Source: Pedococcus_A sp963730585 (GTDB taxonomy: Bacteria > Actinomycetota > Actinomycetes > Actinomycetales > Dermatophilaceae). Taken from it: 64,000 nucleotides of DNA. The translations under genes were made by a program, and so were the position numbers. The notes below the pieces were generated by a model. That model worked only from the letters and a program-made list of their open reading frames with translations. It did no database searches and had not been told where the DNA came from. Positions 36,625 through 46,093 of this stretch are shown here, piece by piece (positions within the stretch are counted from its first letter, which is position 1; each line of letters begins with the position of its first letter). The stretch covers positions 682,001-746,000 of the forward strand of contig CAVSSL010000010.1 of the NCBI GenBank assembly GCA_963730585.1, in the 5' to 3' direction.

Positions 36625-37904
36625 GTGCCCCTGCTGCTGGACCTGACGCCGCTGCGCGTCAGCCCCGAGTACCGGCGGCTGTACACCGGTTTCACGTTCA
36701 GCAACGTCGGCTCGCAGATGGCGACCGTGACCATCGGGCTGCAGGTCTACGCCCTCACCGGGTCCACGGCGGCGGTCGGTCTCGTCGGGCTGTTCGCGCT
36801 CGTGCCGCTCGTCGGGCTCGGGCTCTACGGCGGGTCGCTCGCCGACCACCACGACCGCCGGCTGGTCGCGCTCGCGGCCCAGGGAGCCAGCTGGGTCACC
36901 AGCATCCTCTGCGCGGTGCAGGCGTTCCTCGGCAACACCAACGTCTGGGTGCTCTACGCCCTCGTCGCGATGTGGAACGGCTCGTTCGCCGTGGCCTCAC
37001 CGTCGCGGACCTCGATCTACCCGCGCATCCTCGAGACTCGCCTGCTGCCGGCGGCCAACGCGTTGTCGGTCTTCGCGATGAACGCCTCGCTGACCGTCGG
37101 GCCCCTGCTCGCCGGCGTGCTGGTCGACTGGGGAGGCTTCCGCACGGCATACGCGCTCGACGCCGTCATCACGACGGCGGCGCTGTGGGGGCTGTGGCGC
37201 CTGCGCGCGCTGCCTCCCGAGCCGCACGATGACGCGCACCGCCGCGACCCGGCCCGGGCTGCGCTCGGTGCTCGACGGGTTCCGGTTCCTCCGCACACGG
37301 CCCAACGTGCGCATGACCTTCGTGGCCGACATCGCGGCGATGCTGCTCGCCCAGCCACGGGTGCTGTTCCCGGCTGCCGGTGCCGTCATCTTCGGCGGGG
37401 GCGCCAAGACCGTCGGTGCCCTCAGCGCCGCCGCGGCGGTGGGCGGGATCGTGGCGATGGCGTTCTCGGGACGGCTCGGCCACGTGCGTCGCCAGGGCGT
37501 GGCCATCCTCGTCAGCATCGTCGGGTGGGGCTTCGCCATCGCGGGGTTCGGCGTGGCGATGCTCGCCAGCGGCGGCGCGCTCACCCAGCAGCAGGCCCTG
37601 TGGGCCGGCTCTGGCGTGCATGGCCGTGGCCGGGGCCTCCGACTCGGTCAGCGCCGTCTTCCGCACGACGATCCTGCAGTCGGCCACGCCCGACCACCTG
37701 CGCGGCCGCCTCCAGGGCGTCTTCATCGTCGTCGTGGCGGGCGGCCCGCGGCTCGGTGAGCTCGCCGGCGGCCTCGCGACGAAGGTGCTGGGGGAGGGGT
37801 GGACCGCCGTGGTCGGTGGGTCTCCTCTGCGTCGCGGCCATCGCGTACTGGCCCGCCTCCAGCCGGGTTTCGTGCGCTACGACTCGCACCACCCGACGCC
37901 CTGA
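36625..37904 (+). pseudogene. MFS transporter broken by several frameshifts
   Basis: Starts at GTG 36625 and gives MPLLLDLTPLRVSPEYRRLYTGFTF-like sequence of an EntS/YfiS-type carrier. The frame changes near 37229 (extra base), at about 37610 (extra T in GGC-T-CTGGCGTGC), near 37820 (extra G), and near 37850 (one base missing), ending at 37904 with FVRYDSHHPTP. Joined segments show about 12 hydrophobic helices, including SLADHHDRRLVALAAQG and ATPDHLRGRLQGVFIVVVAGG. Repaired length is about 425 residues, normal for the family. Because neighbours are also broken by single bases, this may be an intact gene with sequence errors rather than a true pseudogene. Confidence 0.8.
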
Positions 37905-37964
37905 CGCCCGCAGGCGGCCCCCGACGATCCGTGTTTCGATGAACGGTCGGCGGAGGGAGGCAGC

Positions 37965-39041
37965 GTGCGCGTGGTCGTCACCGGGGCGAGCGGCATCGTG
38001 GGCAGCGCCTTCCTGCGTGCCCTGACCGGACGCGGCCACGAGGTCACGGCTGTATGCCGCCGCCTCCCGGTCGCGTCAGGCGCACCCGGGCGCGCTGAGG
38101 GCGTGACGTGGGCGTCGCACGACCTCGCCGAACGGTCGGGCGACGGCCGTCTCCCACAGCTGGTCCGCGGGGCCGACAGCGTGGTGCACCTGGCGTGGGG
38201 GCTGCAGCCGATGCACAACCGGGGCCACCTGCGCCGGGTCGATCTCGGCGGCTCGCTCGCGGTCCTGCGCGCCGTGCGGGTCGAGCGGGTGCCGCACCTG
38301 CTGTTCGGGTCGTCGGTCGGTGGCTACGCGCCCCGCACCAGCGACGCCCCGGTGGGCGAGGACTGGCCATTCACGGGCGTGCCGGGCTCGGTCTACAGCC
38401 GGCACAAGGCGTTCGTCGAGCGCGCCCTCGACCGCGTCGAGGAGGAGGCCGGCGACGAGCTGGTCGTGGCGCGCACGCGACCCTCCCTCGTCGGCCAGCG
38501 CGCGGCGGGCAGCGCCATGCTGCGGCTCGGCTTCCCGTTCCTGCTCCCGGCCCCGCTGTTGCGCCACGTCGGCCTGATGCCGCTCGACCGCAGCTTCGCC
38601 CTGCAGTTCGTGCACGCCGATGACGTGGCCGATGCCATGGTGCGCATCCTCGAGTCGCGGGCGGGCGGGGCGTTCAACCTCGCCGCCGACGGCGTCCTGC
38701 ACCAGCCCGAGATCGCGGACGCCTTCGGCGCGAAACCTCTGCACATGCCCCGACCGGTGGCGCTCCGGTTGGTCGGAGCGCTCTGGCAGGCGGGGGTGGC
38801 GCCGCTCGACCCCGGGTGGCTCGAGATGGCGTTCCGGGTGCCGTTCATGGACACTTCCCGAGCTCGCGACGTCCTCGGGTGGCAGCCACGCCACAGTGCC
38901 CGACAGGTGCTCGACGAGGTGGTCGCCGGCATGGCCGAGCGCGCGGGTGGGCCTTACCCGCCGTTGCGGACACGCACGGCCGGCGACGAGCTCGGCCACC
39001 TGCTGCGTCACGGCCCGGTCTGGTGGCGCCCCGAGACCTGA
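37965..39041 (+). CDS. NAD-dependent epimerase/dehydratase family protein (extended SDR)
   Basis: Rossmann-fold oxidoreductase or epimerase of 358 residues. The nucleotide-binding motif TGASGIVGSAFLRAL (TGxxGxxG) is at residues 6-13. The active-site pair YSRHK is near residue 143, and LQFVHADDVADAMVRILES near residue 210 is the usual sugar-nucleotide epimerase element. The substrate is unknown. GTG 37965 begins the conserved first beta-strand at once. It is convergent with the DUF2236 gene; both stop codons lie in one short dyad at 39037-39056. Confidence 0.9.
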   Translation: MRVVVTGASGIVGSAFLRALTGRGHEVTAVCRRLPVASGAPGRAEGVTWASHDLAERSGDGRLPQLVRGADSVVHLAWGLQPMHNRGHLRRVDLGGSLAVLRAVRVERVPHLLFGSSVGGYAPRTSDAPVGEDWPFTGVPGSVYSRHKAFVERALDRVEEEAGDELVVARTRPSLVGQRAAGSAMLRLGFPFLLPAPLLRHVGLMPLDRSFALQFVHADDVADAMVRILESRAGGAFNLAADGVLHQPEIADAFGAKPLHMPRPVALRLVGALWQAGVAPLDPGWLEMAFRVPFMDTSRARDVLGWQPRHSARQVLDEVVAGMAERAGGPYPPLRTRTAGDELGHLLRHGPVWWRPET

Positions 39042-39051
39042 CCGCGAGAGG

Positions 39052-39951
39052 TCAGGCGGAGCGGCGGTGGCGCACGTCCTCGTCGGTGCGCATGGCCCAG
39101 CGCACGACGGAGGTCGCCGCACCACCGAGCGGCCGGCCCACCAGGTGCTCGGTGACCGGCAGCCACGGCAGCCGCAGCGGGCCCCTGGCCCAGCGCGGGA
39201 GCATCGCCACGGCACCGGCCGCGAGCGCGGCATACCCGGGTCGTGCGGCGAGCGGCAGCGGAGGGTGCACGAGCAGGAAACGGGCCGCGGCGCGCGCCTC
39301 GGGCGTGCTGGCGAGCTCGGGCCGGTAGGACGCGATGCCCTCACGCAGCTGAGCCACGGTGGTCGGCGGGTCGAGCACCCCGAGCCGGCCGGCGACCACG
39401 GCGGTCTGCTCGACGTAGGTGTCGGCCTCCTCGGGGGTGAGGGGCTGCTCGGCGTAGCGCTGGTACGAGGCCAGGAAGCTGTCGGCCTCGGTGAGGTGCA
39501 CCCACCGGAGCAGGTGCGGGTCGTCGGCGGCGTAGGCGCGCCCGTCCGGCGTCACACCCCGCACCCGACGGTGGATGCCGCGCACGCGGGCGATCTGCCG
39601 CTCGGCGTGCTCGATCGTGCCGAACGTCGTCGTGGCGAGGAACTCGCTGGTGCGCTGCAGGCGTCCCCACGGGTCACCCTTGTAGCCGGAGTGGGCCGCG
39701 ACTCCGGCCATGGCCAGCGGGTGCAGCGACTGCAGCAGCAGGGCGCGGATCCCGGCCGGGAACATCGAGGCGTCGGCGTGCACCCGCCAGACGGGGTCGT
39801 CGGGCGTGAACCACCGAGGGCCCTCGGTGAGCCAGATGGCGGCCGCCTTGGTCTGCGCGTCCTCACCGGCCACCCGGGACCGCAGCGCTGCGAGCAGCTG
39901 GGCGCGGGCCGAGGACACCACGGGGTCGAGAGGGCTCACGTCAACGTCCAA
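39052..39951 (-). CDS. DUF2236 (oxygenase MpaB-like) family protein
   Basis: A 299-residue helical protein. The family core is seen in RVHADASMFPAGIRALLLQSLHPLAMAGVAAHS (about 55-87), with His residues in HPLAMAGVAAHS and GTIEHAERQIARVRGIHRRVRG. This fold includes fungal MpaB oxygenase and bacterial latex-clearing Lcp heme proteins. The actinobacterial members, including this one, have no proven reaction. ATG 39951 is the start. Convergent with the SDR gene. Confidence 0.88.
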   Translation of the reverse strand: MDVDVSPLDPVVSSARAQLLAALRSRVAGEDAQTKAAAIWLTEGPRWFTPDDPVWRVHADASMFPAGIRALLLQSLHPLAMAGVAAHSGYKGDPWGRLQRTSEFLATTTFGTIEHAERQIARVRGIHRRVRGVTPDGRAYAADDPHLLRWVHLTEADSFLASYQRYAEQPLTPEEADTYVEQTAVVAGRLGVLDPPTTVAQLREGIASYRPELASTPEARAAARFLLVHPPLPLAARPGYAALAAGAVAMLPRWARGPLRLPWLPVTEHLVGRPLGGAATSVVRWAMRTDEDVRHRRSA

Positions 39952-39980
39952 CGGGGCAGGCGCGGGCGAGGTTCCGCGCG

Positions 39981-40643
39981 TCAGGCCTCGCCGGGACGCA
40001 CCAGGCCGGTCTCGTAGGCGGCCACGACGGCCTGCACCCGGTCGCGCAGGCCCAGCTTCATCAGCACGCTCGACACGTGGGTCTTCACCGTCGCCTCGCC
40101 GAGGTAGAGGTCGGCGGCGATCTCCGCGTTGGACAGGCCGCGGGCGAGCCGGGCGAGCACGTCGCGCTCGCGGGCGGTCAGCGTGTCGAGCACGGCCGAC
40201 CGCTGGGTCCGCCCGGGCGGCGCCGCGGCGAACGACTCGATCACCCGCAGCGTCACCGACGGGTCGAGCAGGCCCCCGCCACCGGCGACCGCCCGCACCG
40301 CGTCGATGAGCTGCTCCGGCGGCGACACCTTGAGCAGGAAGCCGCTCACCCCGGCGCGCAGTGCGCCTTCGAGGTACTCGTCCTCGCCGAACGTCGTGAG
40401 GATGACGACCTTCGTCTGCGGGCTGGCGGCCAGCACCCGCCTCGACCCCTCGATGCCGTCGACGTGGGGCATCCGCACGTCCATGAGCACGACGTCCGGA
40501 CCGGTCTGCGACACGACGTCGACGGCGGCCGCGCCGTCCGCGGCCTCACCGACCACCTCGATGTCGCGCTCGGCCGAGAGCACCATGCGCAGCCCGACCC
40601 GCACCATCGCCTCGTCGTCGACGAGCGCCACCCGGATCGTCAT
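39981..40643 (-). CDS. NarL/LuxR-family response regulator
   Basis: A 220-residue transcription regulator. Receiver: acidic pocket LVDDEAMVR, phospho-acceptor Asp in VVLMDVRMPHVDG near residue 53, and Lys in FLLKVSPPEQ. The LuxR-type helix-turn-helix follows: LTARERDVLARLARGLSNAEIAADLYLGEATVKTHVSSVLMKLGLRDRVQ. ATG 40643 overlaps the kinase stop as ATGA, so the pair is coupled. A likely target is the divergent membrane gene at 42047, preceded by a 19-bp palindrome. Confidence 0.95.
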   Translation of the reverse strand: MTIRVALVDDEAMVRVGLRMVLSAERDIEVVGEAADGAAAVDVVSQTGPDVVLMDVRMPHVDGIEGSRRVLAASPQTKVVILTTFGEDEYLEGALRAGVSGFLLKVSPPEQLIDAVRAVAGGGGLLDPSVTLRVIESFAAAPPGRTQRSAVLDTLTARERDVLARLARGLSNAEIAADLYLGEATVKTHVSSVLMKLGLRDRVQAVVAAYETGLVRPGEA

Positions 40644-41836
40644 GACCACCTCCGGTCGAGCGGGAACCGGGCGTCGACCTCGAAGCCGCCGCCCGGCAAC
40701 GGCCCGGCATCCAGGGAGCCGCCGAACATCGCGGTCCGCTCCCGCAGCCCCACGAGGCCGTGTCCGCCGACCACAGCGGCGTCGGCGTCGACGCCGTCAC
40801 GAGACGTCATTCCCGAGCGCCCGGCACCACGCCCGTCGTCGGCGACCACGACGCGGATGTCGTTGTCCTGCCGCTCGATCCGCACGCGGGCGCAGGCCCG
40901 GGGAGAGTGTCGGAGCACGTTGGTCAGCGCCTCCTGCACCACCCGGTATGCCGCGACGTCGAGCGCCCGGGGCAGCTCGCCGAGGTCGCCGGTCACCTCG
41001 AGGCTGACGTCGAGCCCGGCTGCCCGCACGTCGGCGACCAGCTCGTCGGCGCGGGCCAGCGAGGCCGGGGTCACCGGTGGGCGGGTCCCGTCGGCGTCCC
41101 GCAGGATGCCGACGGTCGCGCGCAGCTCCTCGACCGACTGGCGGCCGAGCCGCTCCAGGCCGAGCATCACCTCGCGCTCGTCCGGCCGGTCGCGCAGCAC
41201 GTCGTCGAGCTGGCGGCGCAGGCCCCCGATCTGCAGCGTCATCACGCTCACCGAGTGGGCCACCGAGTCGTGCACCTCACGGGCGATCCGGGCCCGCTCC
41301 TCGACGACGGCGGCGTGGGCGGTGGCCTCGCGCTGCGCGTCGATCTCGGCTGCCATCGCCGTCAGCTGGCGGCTGCGCTGCTGCTCGCGGCGCACGAGGG
41401 TGCCGGTCCACCAGGCGGGCACGAAGATGGCGGGGAAGAAGATGGTGTCCCAGGTGGCGCCGTGCTGCACCGCGTCGGTGACCACGAAGACGGCGATGCT
41501 CGCCCCCACCGCGATGCGGGACCGGGCCGGCTCACCGGCATACCCCGCCCACGCCACGGCGATGAGCATCGAGATCAGCCCGGTGCCCCCGGGGCCCGGT
41601 GCGCCGAGCAGGGTGCTGAACGGGTAGAAGCAGGCGACGACCACGGCGCCGGCCGCCGGCCACCGCGCGGCGACCAGGAAGCCCGCCGAGATCCACGCCG
41701 AGGCGAGCGCCAGCTCGGCGAAGTGGACGTGGAACTCGGGGTCGAACCACGCCTCGTTGAGGCCCAGCAGCCCCATGGCGACGGCCGCGGCATACGGCAC
41801 GAGGCGCGGGTCGCGGAGGCGGGCTGCGGTCGGCAT
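40640..41836 (-). CDS. Sensor histidine kinase, HisKA_3 (NarL-type)
   Basis: Membrane kinase of 398 residues. Six or so hydrophobic segments fill residues 12-150. A short coiled coil leads to the dimerisation domain with phospho-His in ARIAREVHDSVAHSVSVM near residue 195. The ATPase domain has a variant N-box (EALTNVLRHSP) and G-box (GHGLVGLRERTAMFGGSLD). A membrane-embedded sensor without an extracytoplasmic loop suggests sensing at the membrane, as in DesK/LiaS-like kinases. ATG 41836 is the start, and its stop overlaps the regulator start. The signal is unknown. Confidence 0.94.
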   Translation of the reverse strand: MPTAARLRDPRLVPYAAAVAMGLLGLNEAWFDPEFHVHFAELALASAWISAGFLVAARWPAAGAVVVACFYPFSTLLGAPGPGGTGLISMLIAVAWAGYAGEPARSRIAVGASIAVFVVTDAVQHGATWDTIFFPAIFVPAWWTGTLVRREQQRSRQLTAMAAEIDAQREATAHAAVVEERARIAREVHDSVAHSVSVMTLQIGGLRRQLDDVLRDRPDEREVMLGLERLGRQSVEELRATVGILRDADGTRPPVTPASLARADELVADVRAAGLDVSLEVTGDLGELPRALDVAAYRVVQEALTNVLRHSPRACARVRIERQDNDIRVVVADDGRGAGRSGMTSRDGVDADAAVVGGHGLVGLRERTAMFGGSLDAGPLPGGGFEVDARFPLDRRWS

Positions 41837-41998
41837 GGCCGAAACCCTAGGGCGGCGCGCGGCCCGCCGTATCCCTCTTGAGGAGGACCCGCGCCGGCCC
41901 GCCTCCGCCTCCCGGGGGAGGCCGGCTCGGTGCGGCTCGGGGGAGCCGCGGTGAGGCGTGCCGGTCGGAGAGTCCTGCTGTCGCCGAGCACCGGCGCA

Positions 41999-42017
41999 GG
42001 CCCGGACGGTCCGGGCC
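41999..42017. promoter_or_regulatory. Perfect 9-1-9 palindrome, candidate response-regulator operator
   Basis: GGCCCGGACGGTCCGGGCC at 41999-42017 is a perfect dyad around one central G. It lies 29 bases upstream of the membrane-protein ATG and between it and the divergent two-component operon. LuxR-type regulators commonly bind short palindromes of this size. A 5' UTR hairpin is an alternative. Confidence 0.5.
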
Positions 42018-42046
42018 CACGAGAACGAACTCGAGAAGGAACCACC

Positions 42047-42769
42047 ATGACCGCCAACACCACCGCACTCGGCGCGACCACCCACGCCACGCCGAACGCC
42101 TCCGCCGTCGCGGCCGAGGACGCCCGCCGCGCCTCGTCGCGAGCCCTGCCCGTCGTCGCCGCCGGGGCACTGATCGCCGGGCCGCTGCTCTGGTCGCTGG
42201 GCATGTTCACCTCGCCGCCGGCCGACTCCATGGCCGACGCCGACTACATCGCCTCGCTGGCCCGCGACACGACGATGACGCAGGTCTCGGCGCTCGCCCT
42301 GCACTACGGCAACCTCACCATCGCCCTCGGCGTGCTGGCCGCTCCGTCTCTCGTGCGCCGCGCCCGTGGCGCCTGGCTGACCGTCGTCGGCGCGATCCTG
42401 ACCACCATCGGGTTCGCCAACGTCTCGGGCATGGTCCTCAGCGACTGGTGGAACGCCTCCACCGGGAGCGTCCTGAGCAGCGACCAGGCCGTCGAGGTCT
42501 TCCGCGGCGTCAAGGAGGCCTCGCTGCTGTGGATGTGGGACGGCACCGAGCCGTTCAGCCTCCTCGGGCCGCTCCTGCTGCTGGCCGGTCTGGCCCGCGC
42601 GGGAGTCCTCGGCTGGTGGACGATCGCGCCCTTCCTGGGCGGGGTCGCCGGACTGATGGCCTTCGGTGCGGGGTCGCCCGTGCTGGTCGCCGTGATGGTG
42701 CTCATCGGGTTCTCGCCCTTCGCCTTCATCGGCCTTCGGCTCCTGCAGCGCAGCCGCCTGTCGTCGTAG
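42047..42769 (+). CDS. Polytopic membrane protein of unknown function
   Basis: A 240-residue protein with about six hydrophobic segments, beginning LPVVAAGALIAGPLLWSLGMF (about 34-54) and ending PVLVAVMVLIGFSPFAFIGL. A 30-residue Ala/Thr-rich hydrophilic N-terminus precedes them. I do not recognise a named family. ATG 42047 follows AGAAGGA. It is divergent from the kinase/regulator operon, an arrangement common for membrane targets of LiaRS/DesKR-type systems, and is followed by a strong terminator. A role in membrane homeostasis is only suggested by context. Confidence 0.8.
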   Translation: MTANTTALGATTHATPNASAVAAEDARRASSRALPVVAAGALIAGPLLWSLGMFTSPPADSMADADYIASLARDTTMTQVSALALHYGNLTIALGVLAAPSLVRRARGAWLTVVGAILTTIGFANVSGMVLSDWWNASTGSVLSSDQAVEVFRGVKEASLLWMWDGTEPFSLLGPLLLLAGLARAGVLGWWTIAPFLGGVAGLMAFGAGSPVLVAVMVLIGFSPFAFIGLRLLQRSRLSS

Positions 42770-42782
42770 GAGCAGACACGAC

Positions 42783-42818
42783 GGCGCCCGCCCTCCACGT
42801 TGACGGAGGGCGGGCGCC
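42783..42818. terminator. 14-bp bidirectional hairpin terminator
   Basis: GGCGCCCGCCCTCC at 42783-42796 pairs perfectly with GGAGGGCGGGCGCC at 42805-42818 across an 8-base loop, followed by TTTGTGT. It lies between the convergent membrane-protein and hypothetical genes. Confidence 0.85.
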
Positions 42819-42850
42819 TTTGTGTCCGTGGGACGTTCGAGTTGGAGGGC

Positions 42851-43255
42851 CTACCGGGGCCGGCGCTTGGGCAGCTGGCGAGGGAGCTGCCGCACCCGCT
42901 CGGAGGTCGAGGGCATCTCGTGCGGTCGCTTGCGCATGCTGAGGTCGCTGCGCGCCACCAGCTCGGCGAGGGTGGTGGTGGTGGCCGGGTGGGCCGCGAT
43001 CGGCTCCTCGCCGGAGAAGACCACCCAGACCGGCTCGTCGGACTCGCGCTGCGGGTCGAACGTCTTGAGCACGGTGCCCTCTCGCACCGTCGCCGCGTGC
43101 TCGACCGCCCGGCGCCGGAACTTCTGGCGGTCCAGCGCCTTCTTCGCGGCCGCCATGGCCGGGTCCTTGGCCTGCTGGGCGATCACGACGACGTGGGGCC
43201 CGTACTTCACGCCCCACTTGACGATGTTGCCGACCGCCTTGCCCCTGTCTGGCAT
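42851..43255 (-). CDS. Conserved hypothetical actinobacterial protein
   Basis: A 134-residue basic protein with no membrane segment. The sequence begins PDRGKAVGNIVKWGVKYGPHVVVIAQQAKDPA, then a Lys/Arg-rich helix (AAKKALDRQKFRRRAVEHAATV), a central beta-like part (EPVWVVFSGEEPIAAHPATTTTLAELVARSD) and an Arg/Pro-rich tail. I do not recognise a characterised family. ATG 43255 follows GGAGG at good spacing, so the coding call is firm. It is divergent from pdxH, 74 bases apart. Confidence 0.75.
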   Translation of the reverse strand: MPDRGKAVGNIVKWGVKYGPHVVVIAQQAKDPAMAAAKKALDRQKFRRRAVEHAATVREGTVLKTFDPQRESDEPVWVVFSGEEPIAAHPATTTTLAELVARSDLSMRKRPHEMPSTSERVRQLPRQLPKRRPR

Positions 43256-43329
43256 CGCGCCTCCACTGTCGTGCTCAGGTCTCGCCGTGCTTCCGGTGTC
43301 CTGCCGGGCTCTCACCCTAATCTCGTGCC

Positions 43330-44010
43330 ATGACCGATGCGCACCGTGTGGACTACAGCGGCGAGGGCCTCTCCGAGCTCGATGTCGCCCCGACGCCCTG
43401 GCAGCAGGCCCAGAAGTGGGTGGCCGAGGCCCAGGCGCGGTCGCGTGAGCTCGGCGACGTGCCCGAGCCGCTCGCCCTGTCCGTGGCCACCGTCGACCCC
43501 GACGGCCGGCCCAACGTGCGCACCGTGCTCATGCGCTTCTTCGACGAGCGTGGACCGGGGTTCGTCACCAACACGGAGTCGACCAAGGGCCTGGAGATCG
43601 CCGCGACCGGCGGCATCGCCGCCTCGCTGACCTGGCCGTCGATGTTCCGCGCCATCCGCTTCCGCGGGTTCGCCGAGCCGCTCTCCCGCGAGGAGGTCGC
43701 GGGCTACTTCGGCTCGCGGCCGTGGGCCTCGCGCATCAGCGCCTGGGCCTCGCAGCAGTCGCGGCCGATCGGGGGTCGGGCCGACCTCGAAGAGGCCTAC
43801 GAGCGGTATGCCGCGCAGTGGCCGGACCGCGGGAACGTCGACGACGTGCCCGTCCCCGACTTCTGGGGCGGCTACCGGGTGTTGTGCGACGAGGTGGAGT
43901 TCTGGGGCGGTCGGCGCAACCGGCTGCACGACCGCCTGGTGTTCTCGCGGGTGGGGGAGGGCTCGCTCGACGAGCCCGATGCCTGGCGGCTGCACCGCCG
44001 CCAGCCCTGA
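43330..44010 (+). CDS. pdxH: Pyridoxamine/pyridoxine 5'-phosphate oxidase
   Basis: FMN enzyme of 226 residues that makes pyridoxal 5'-phosphate, the cofactor of SerC and many other enzymes. FMN/substrate motifs are RPNVRTVLMRFFDERG near residue 62, FVTNTESTKGLEI, FRAIRFRGFAEPLS and the C-terminal signature FWGGRRNRLHDRLVFSR with a Trp-Arg substrate loop. ATG 43330 gives the usual length. The DNA word GTATGCCG at 43806 lies in the coding sequence as Tyr-Ala. The gene stands alone. Confidence 0.95.
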   Translation: MTDAHRVDYSGEGLSELDVAPTPWQQAQKWVAEAQARSRELGDVPEPLALSVATVDPDGRPNVRTVLMRFFDERGPGFVTNTESTKGLEIAATGGIAASLTWPSMFRAIRFRGFAEPLSREEVAGYFGSRPWASRISAWASQQSRPIGGRADLEEAYERYAAQWPDRGNVDDVPVPDFWGGYRVLCDEVEFWGGRRNRLHDRLVFSRVGEGSLDEPDAWRLHRRQP

Positions 44011-44018
44011 CGTGTCTA

Positions 44019-44082
44019 CTTGTCCGTATCGCGGGACTCCTTGCGACAAGGCTGGAACCGACGTCGGCCCTCCCCCTAGTGT
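44019..44082 (+). promoter_or_regulatory. Candidate promoter and operator of the edd-eda operon
   Basis: Inverted half-sites CTTGTC (44019-44024) and GACAAG (44045-44050) lie 26 bases centre to centre. A second small dyad, CCTTG-CGA-CAAGG, overlaps the right half. Downstream, TGGAAC (44053-44058) and TAGTGT (44077-44082) form a plausible -35/-10 pair with 18-base spacing. No regulator gene is adjacent. Confidence 0.4.
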
Positions 44083-44169
44083 GATGCCCGCCACACGAGA
44101 CGCGAGCGCCACCGTCGCCGTTCGCCCGTGGCCCTTTCCGGGCCGCCTGCGAACCGCGAGGAGAACACC

Positions 44170-46093
44170 GTGCCCCGTCCTGCCCAGTCGATCCACCCTG
44201 TCGTCGCCGACGTCACTGCGAAGGTGGCCGAGCGCAGCCGGGCCAGCCGCGCGGCATACCTCTCGCGCATCTCGGCCGCAGCGGCCGAGCGCGGGCTGCG
44301 TCCCGCCCGCACCGACCTCGGGTGCAGCAACCTCGCGCATGCCGTGGCGGCGTGCGGTGGCTCCGACCGCATCGCGATGACCGGTGACAGCGCGGTCAGC
44401 ATCGGCATCGTCACGTCCTACAACGACATGCTCTCGGCGCACGCGCCCTACGAGCACTACCCGCAGGCCATCAAGACGACCGCTCGTGAGCTCGGCGCCG
44501 TGGCGCGGGTGGCCGGTGGCGTGCCCGCGATGTGCGACGGCATCACCCAGGGCCGAGCGGGCATGGAGCTCAGCCTCTTCAGCCGCGACGTCATCGCCAT
44601 GTCGACCGCGATCGCCCTGTCGCACGACGTCTTCGACGCCGCGCTGATGCTGGGCGTCTGCGACAAGATCGTGCCCGGCCTGGTGGAGGGCGCTCTCACG
44701 TTCGGGCACCTGCCCACCGCGTTCGTGCCCGCCGGCCCGATGGCCTCGGGCCGGTCGAACGCCGAGAAGGCCGAGGTGCGAAAGGCGTTCGCCGACGGCA
44801 AGGCCGGGCGCGAGGAGCTGCTCGAGTCGGAGGTCGCGAGCTACCACTCGCCGGGCACCTGCACCTTCTACGGCACCGCCAACTCCAACCAGCTGCTCAT
44901 GGACGTCATGGGGCTGCACCTGCCCGGCGCCGCGTTCGTGCACCCCGACGACCCGCTGCGCGCGGCCCTCACCGACGCCGCCACCCGGCGGGTCGCCGAG
45001 ATCGCCGCCTCCGAGCGGGTCTACGGCATCGGCGAGGTCGTCGACGAGAAGGCGGTCGTCAACGGGGTCGTCGCCCTGCTGGCCACCGGCGGCTCGACGA
45101 ACCACACCATGCACCTCGTGGCGATGGCTGCCGCGGCCGGCATCCACCTGACGTGGGACGACTTCGACGAGCTGTCTGCGGTGGTGCCGCTGCTGGCCCG
45201 CATCTACCCCAACGGCCCGGCCGACGTGAACCACTTCCACGCCGCCGGCGGCACCTCCTTCCTGGTGGGCACCCTCCTCGAGGCCGGGCTGCTGCACGAG
45301 GACGTGCAGACCCTTGCCGGCCCGGGCCTGTCGCGCTACGCCCAGCGGCCCGTGCTCGACGCCGCCGGCGCCCTCGTCTGGGAGGACGCCCCGGCCGAGT
45401 CGGGCGACCTCGACGTGCTGCGCCCGGCGACCGACCCGTTCTCGCCCGACGGTGGCCTGCGCGTGCTGCGCGGCACCCTCGGCAACGCCGTCATCAAGGT
45501 GTCGGCGGTCGCCGAGGAGCACCGGGTCGTCGAGGCGCCCGTGCGGGTGTTCACCGACCAGGTCGGCTTCCTCACCGCGTTCTCGCGTCGTGAGCTCGAC
45601 CGTGACGTCGTCGTGGTGATCCGTGAGCAGGGCCCCTCGGCCAACGGCATGCCCGAGCTCCACACCCTCACGCCTTCCCTCGGCGTGCTGCAGAAGCGCG
45701 GGTATGCCGTGGCGCTGGTCACCGACGGACGCATGAGCGGCGCCTCGGGCGCCATCCCCGCGGCCATCCACGTGACGCCCGAGTCGGTGCACGCCGGGCC
45801 GATCAGCCGCGTGCGCGACGGAGACGTGGTCCGCCTCGACGCCAACGCCGGCACGATCGACGTGCTCGTCGAGCCCGAGGAGCTCGCCGTCCCGTCCGCC
45901 GGCCCTGCGGGCCGCGCCGGACGAGTACGGCACCGGGCGCGAGCTCTTCCACGCCCTGCGCACCGCCGTGGGGCGAGCCGACGAGGGCGCCCACGTCTTT
46001 GCCACACTGGCTCGCACCGCCGAGCTCGGTGAGCACACGCTGACCCCGACCATGCAGCCGAACATGCAGACGAACATGGAGCAGACCCTGTGA
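44170..46093 (+). CDS. edd: 6-phosphogluconate dehydratase (one frameshift near the C-terminus)
   Basis: Entner-Doudoroff enzyme converting 6-phosphogluconate to KDPG, with a 4Fe-4S cluster. It is Edd rather than IlvD: DLGCSNLAHAVAACGG, MCDGITQGRAGMELSLFSRDVIAMSTAIALSHD and LMLGVCDKIVPGL supply the cluster cysteines. GTG 44170 follows GAGGAG. One extra C at 45891-45893 shifts the frame. Removing it gives APDEYGTGRELFHALRTAVGRADEGA and a stop at 46093, 640 residues in all. The restored stop overlaps the eda start as GTGA, a coupling that argues the real gene is intact. Confidence 0.92.

Noticed and set aside
45840..46093. Programmed frameshift at the end of edd
   Set aside because: No slippery heptamer or stimulatory structure is evident, and one extra C resembles the other insertions in the window.
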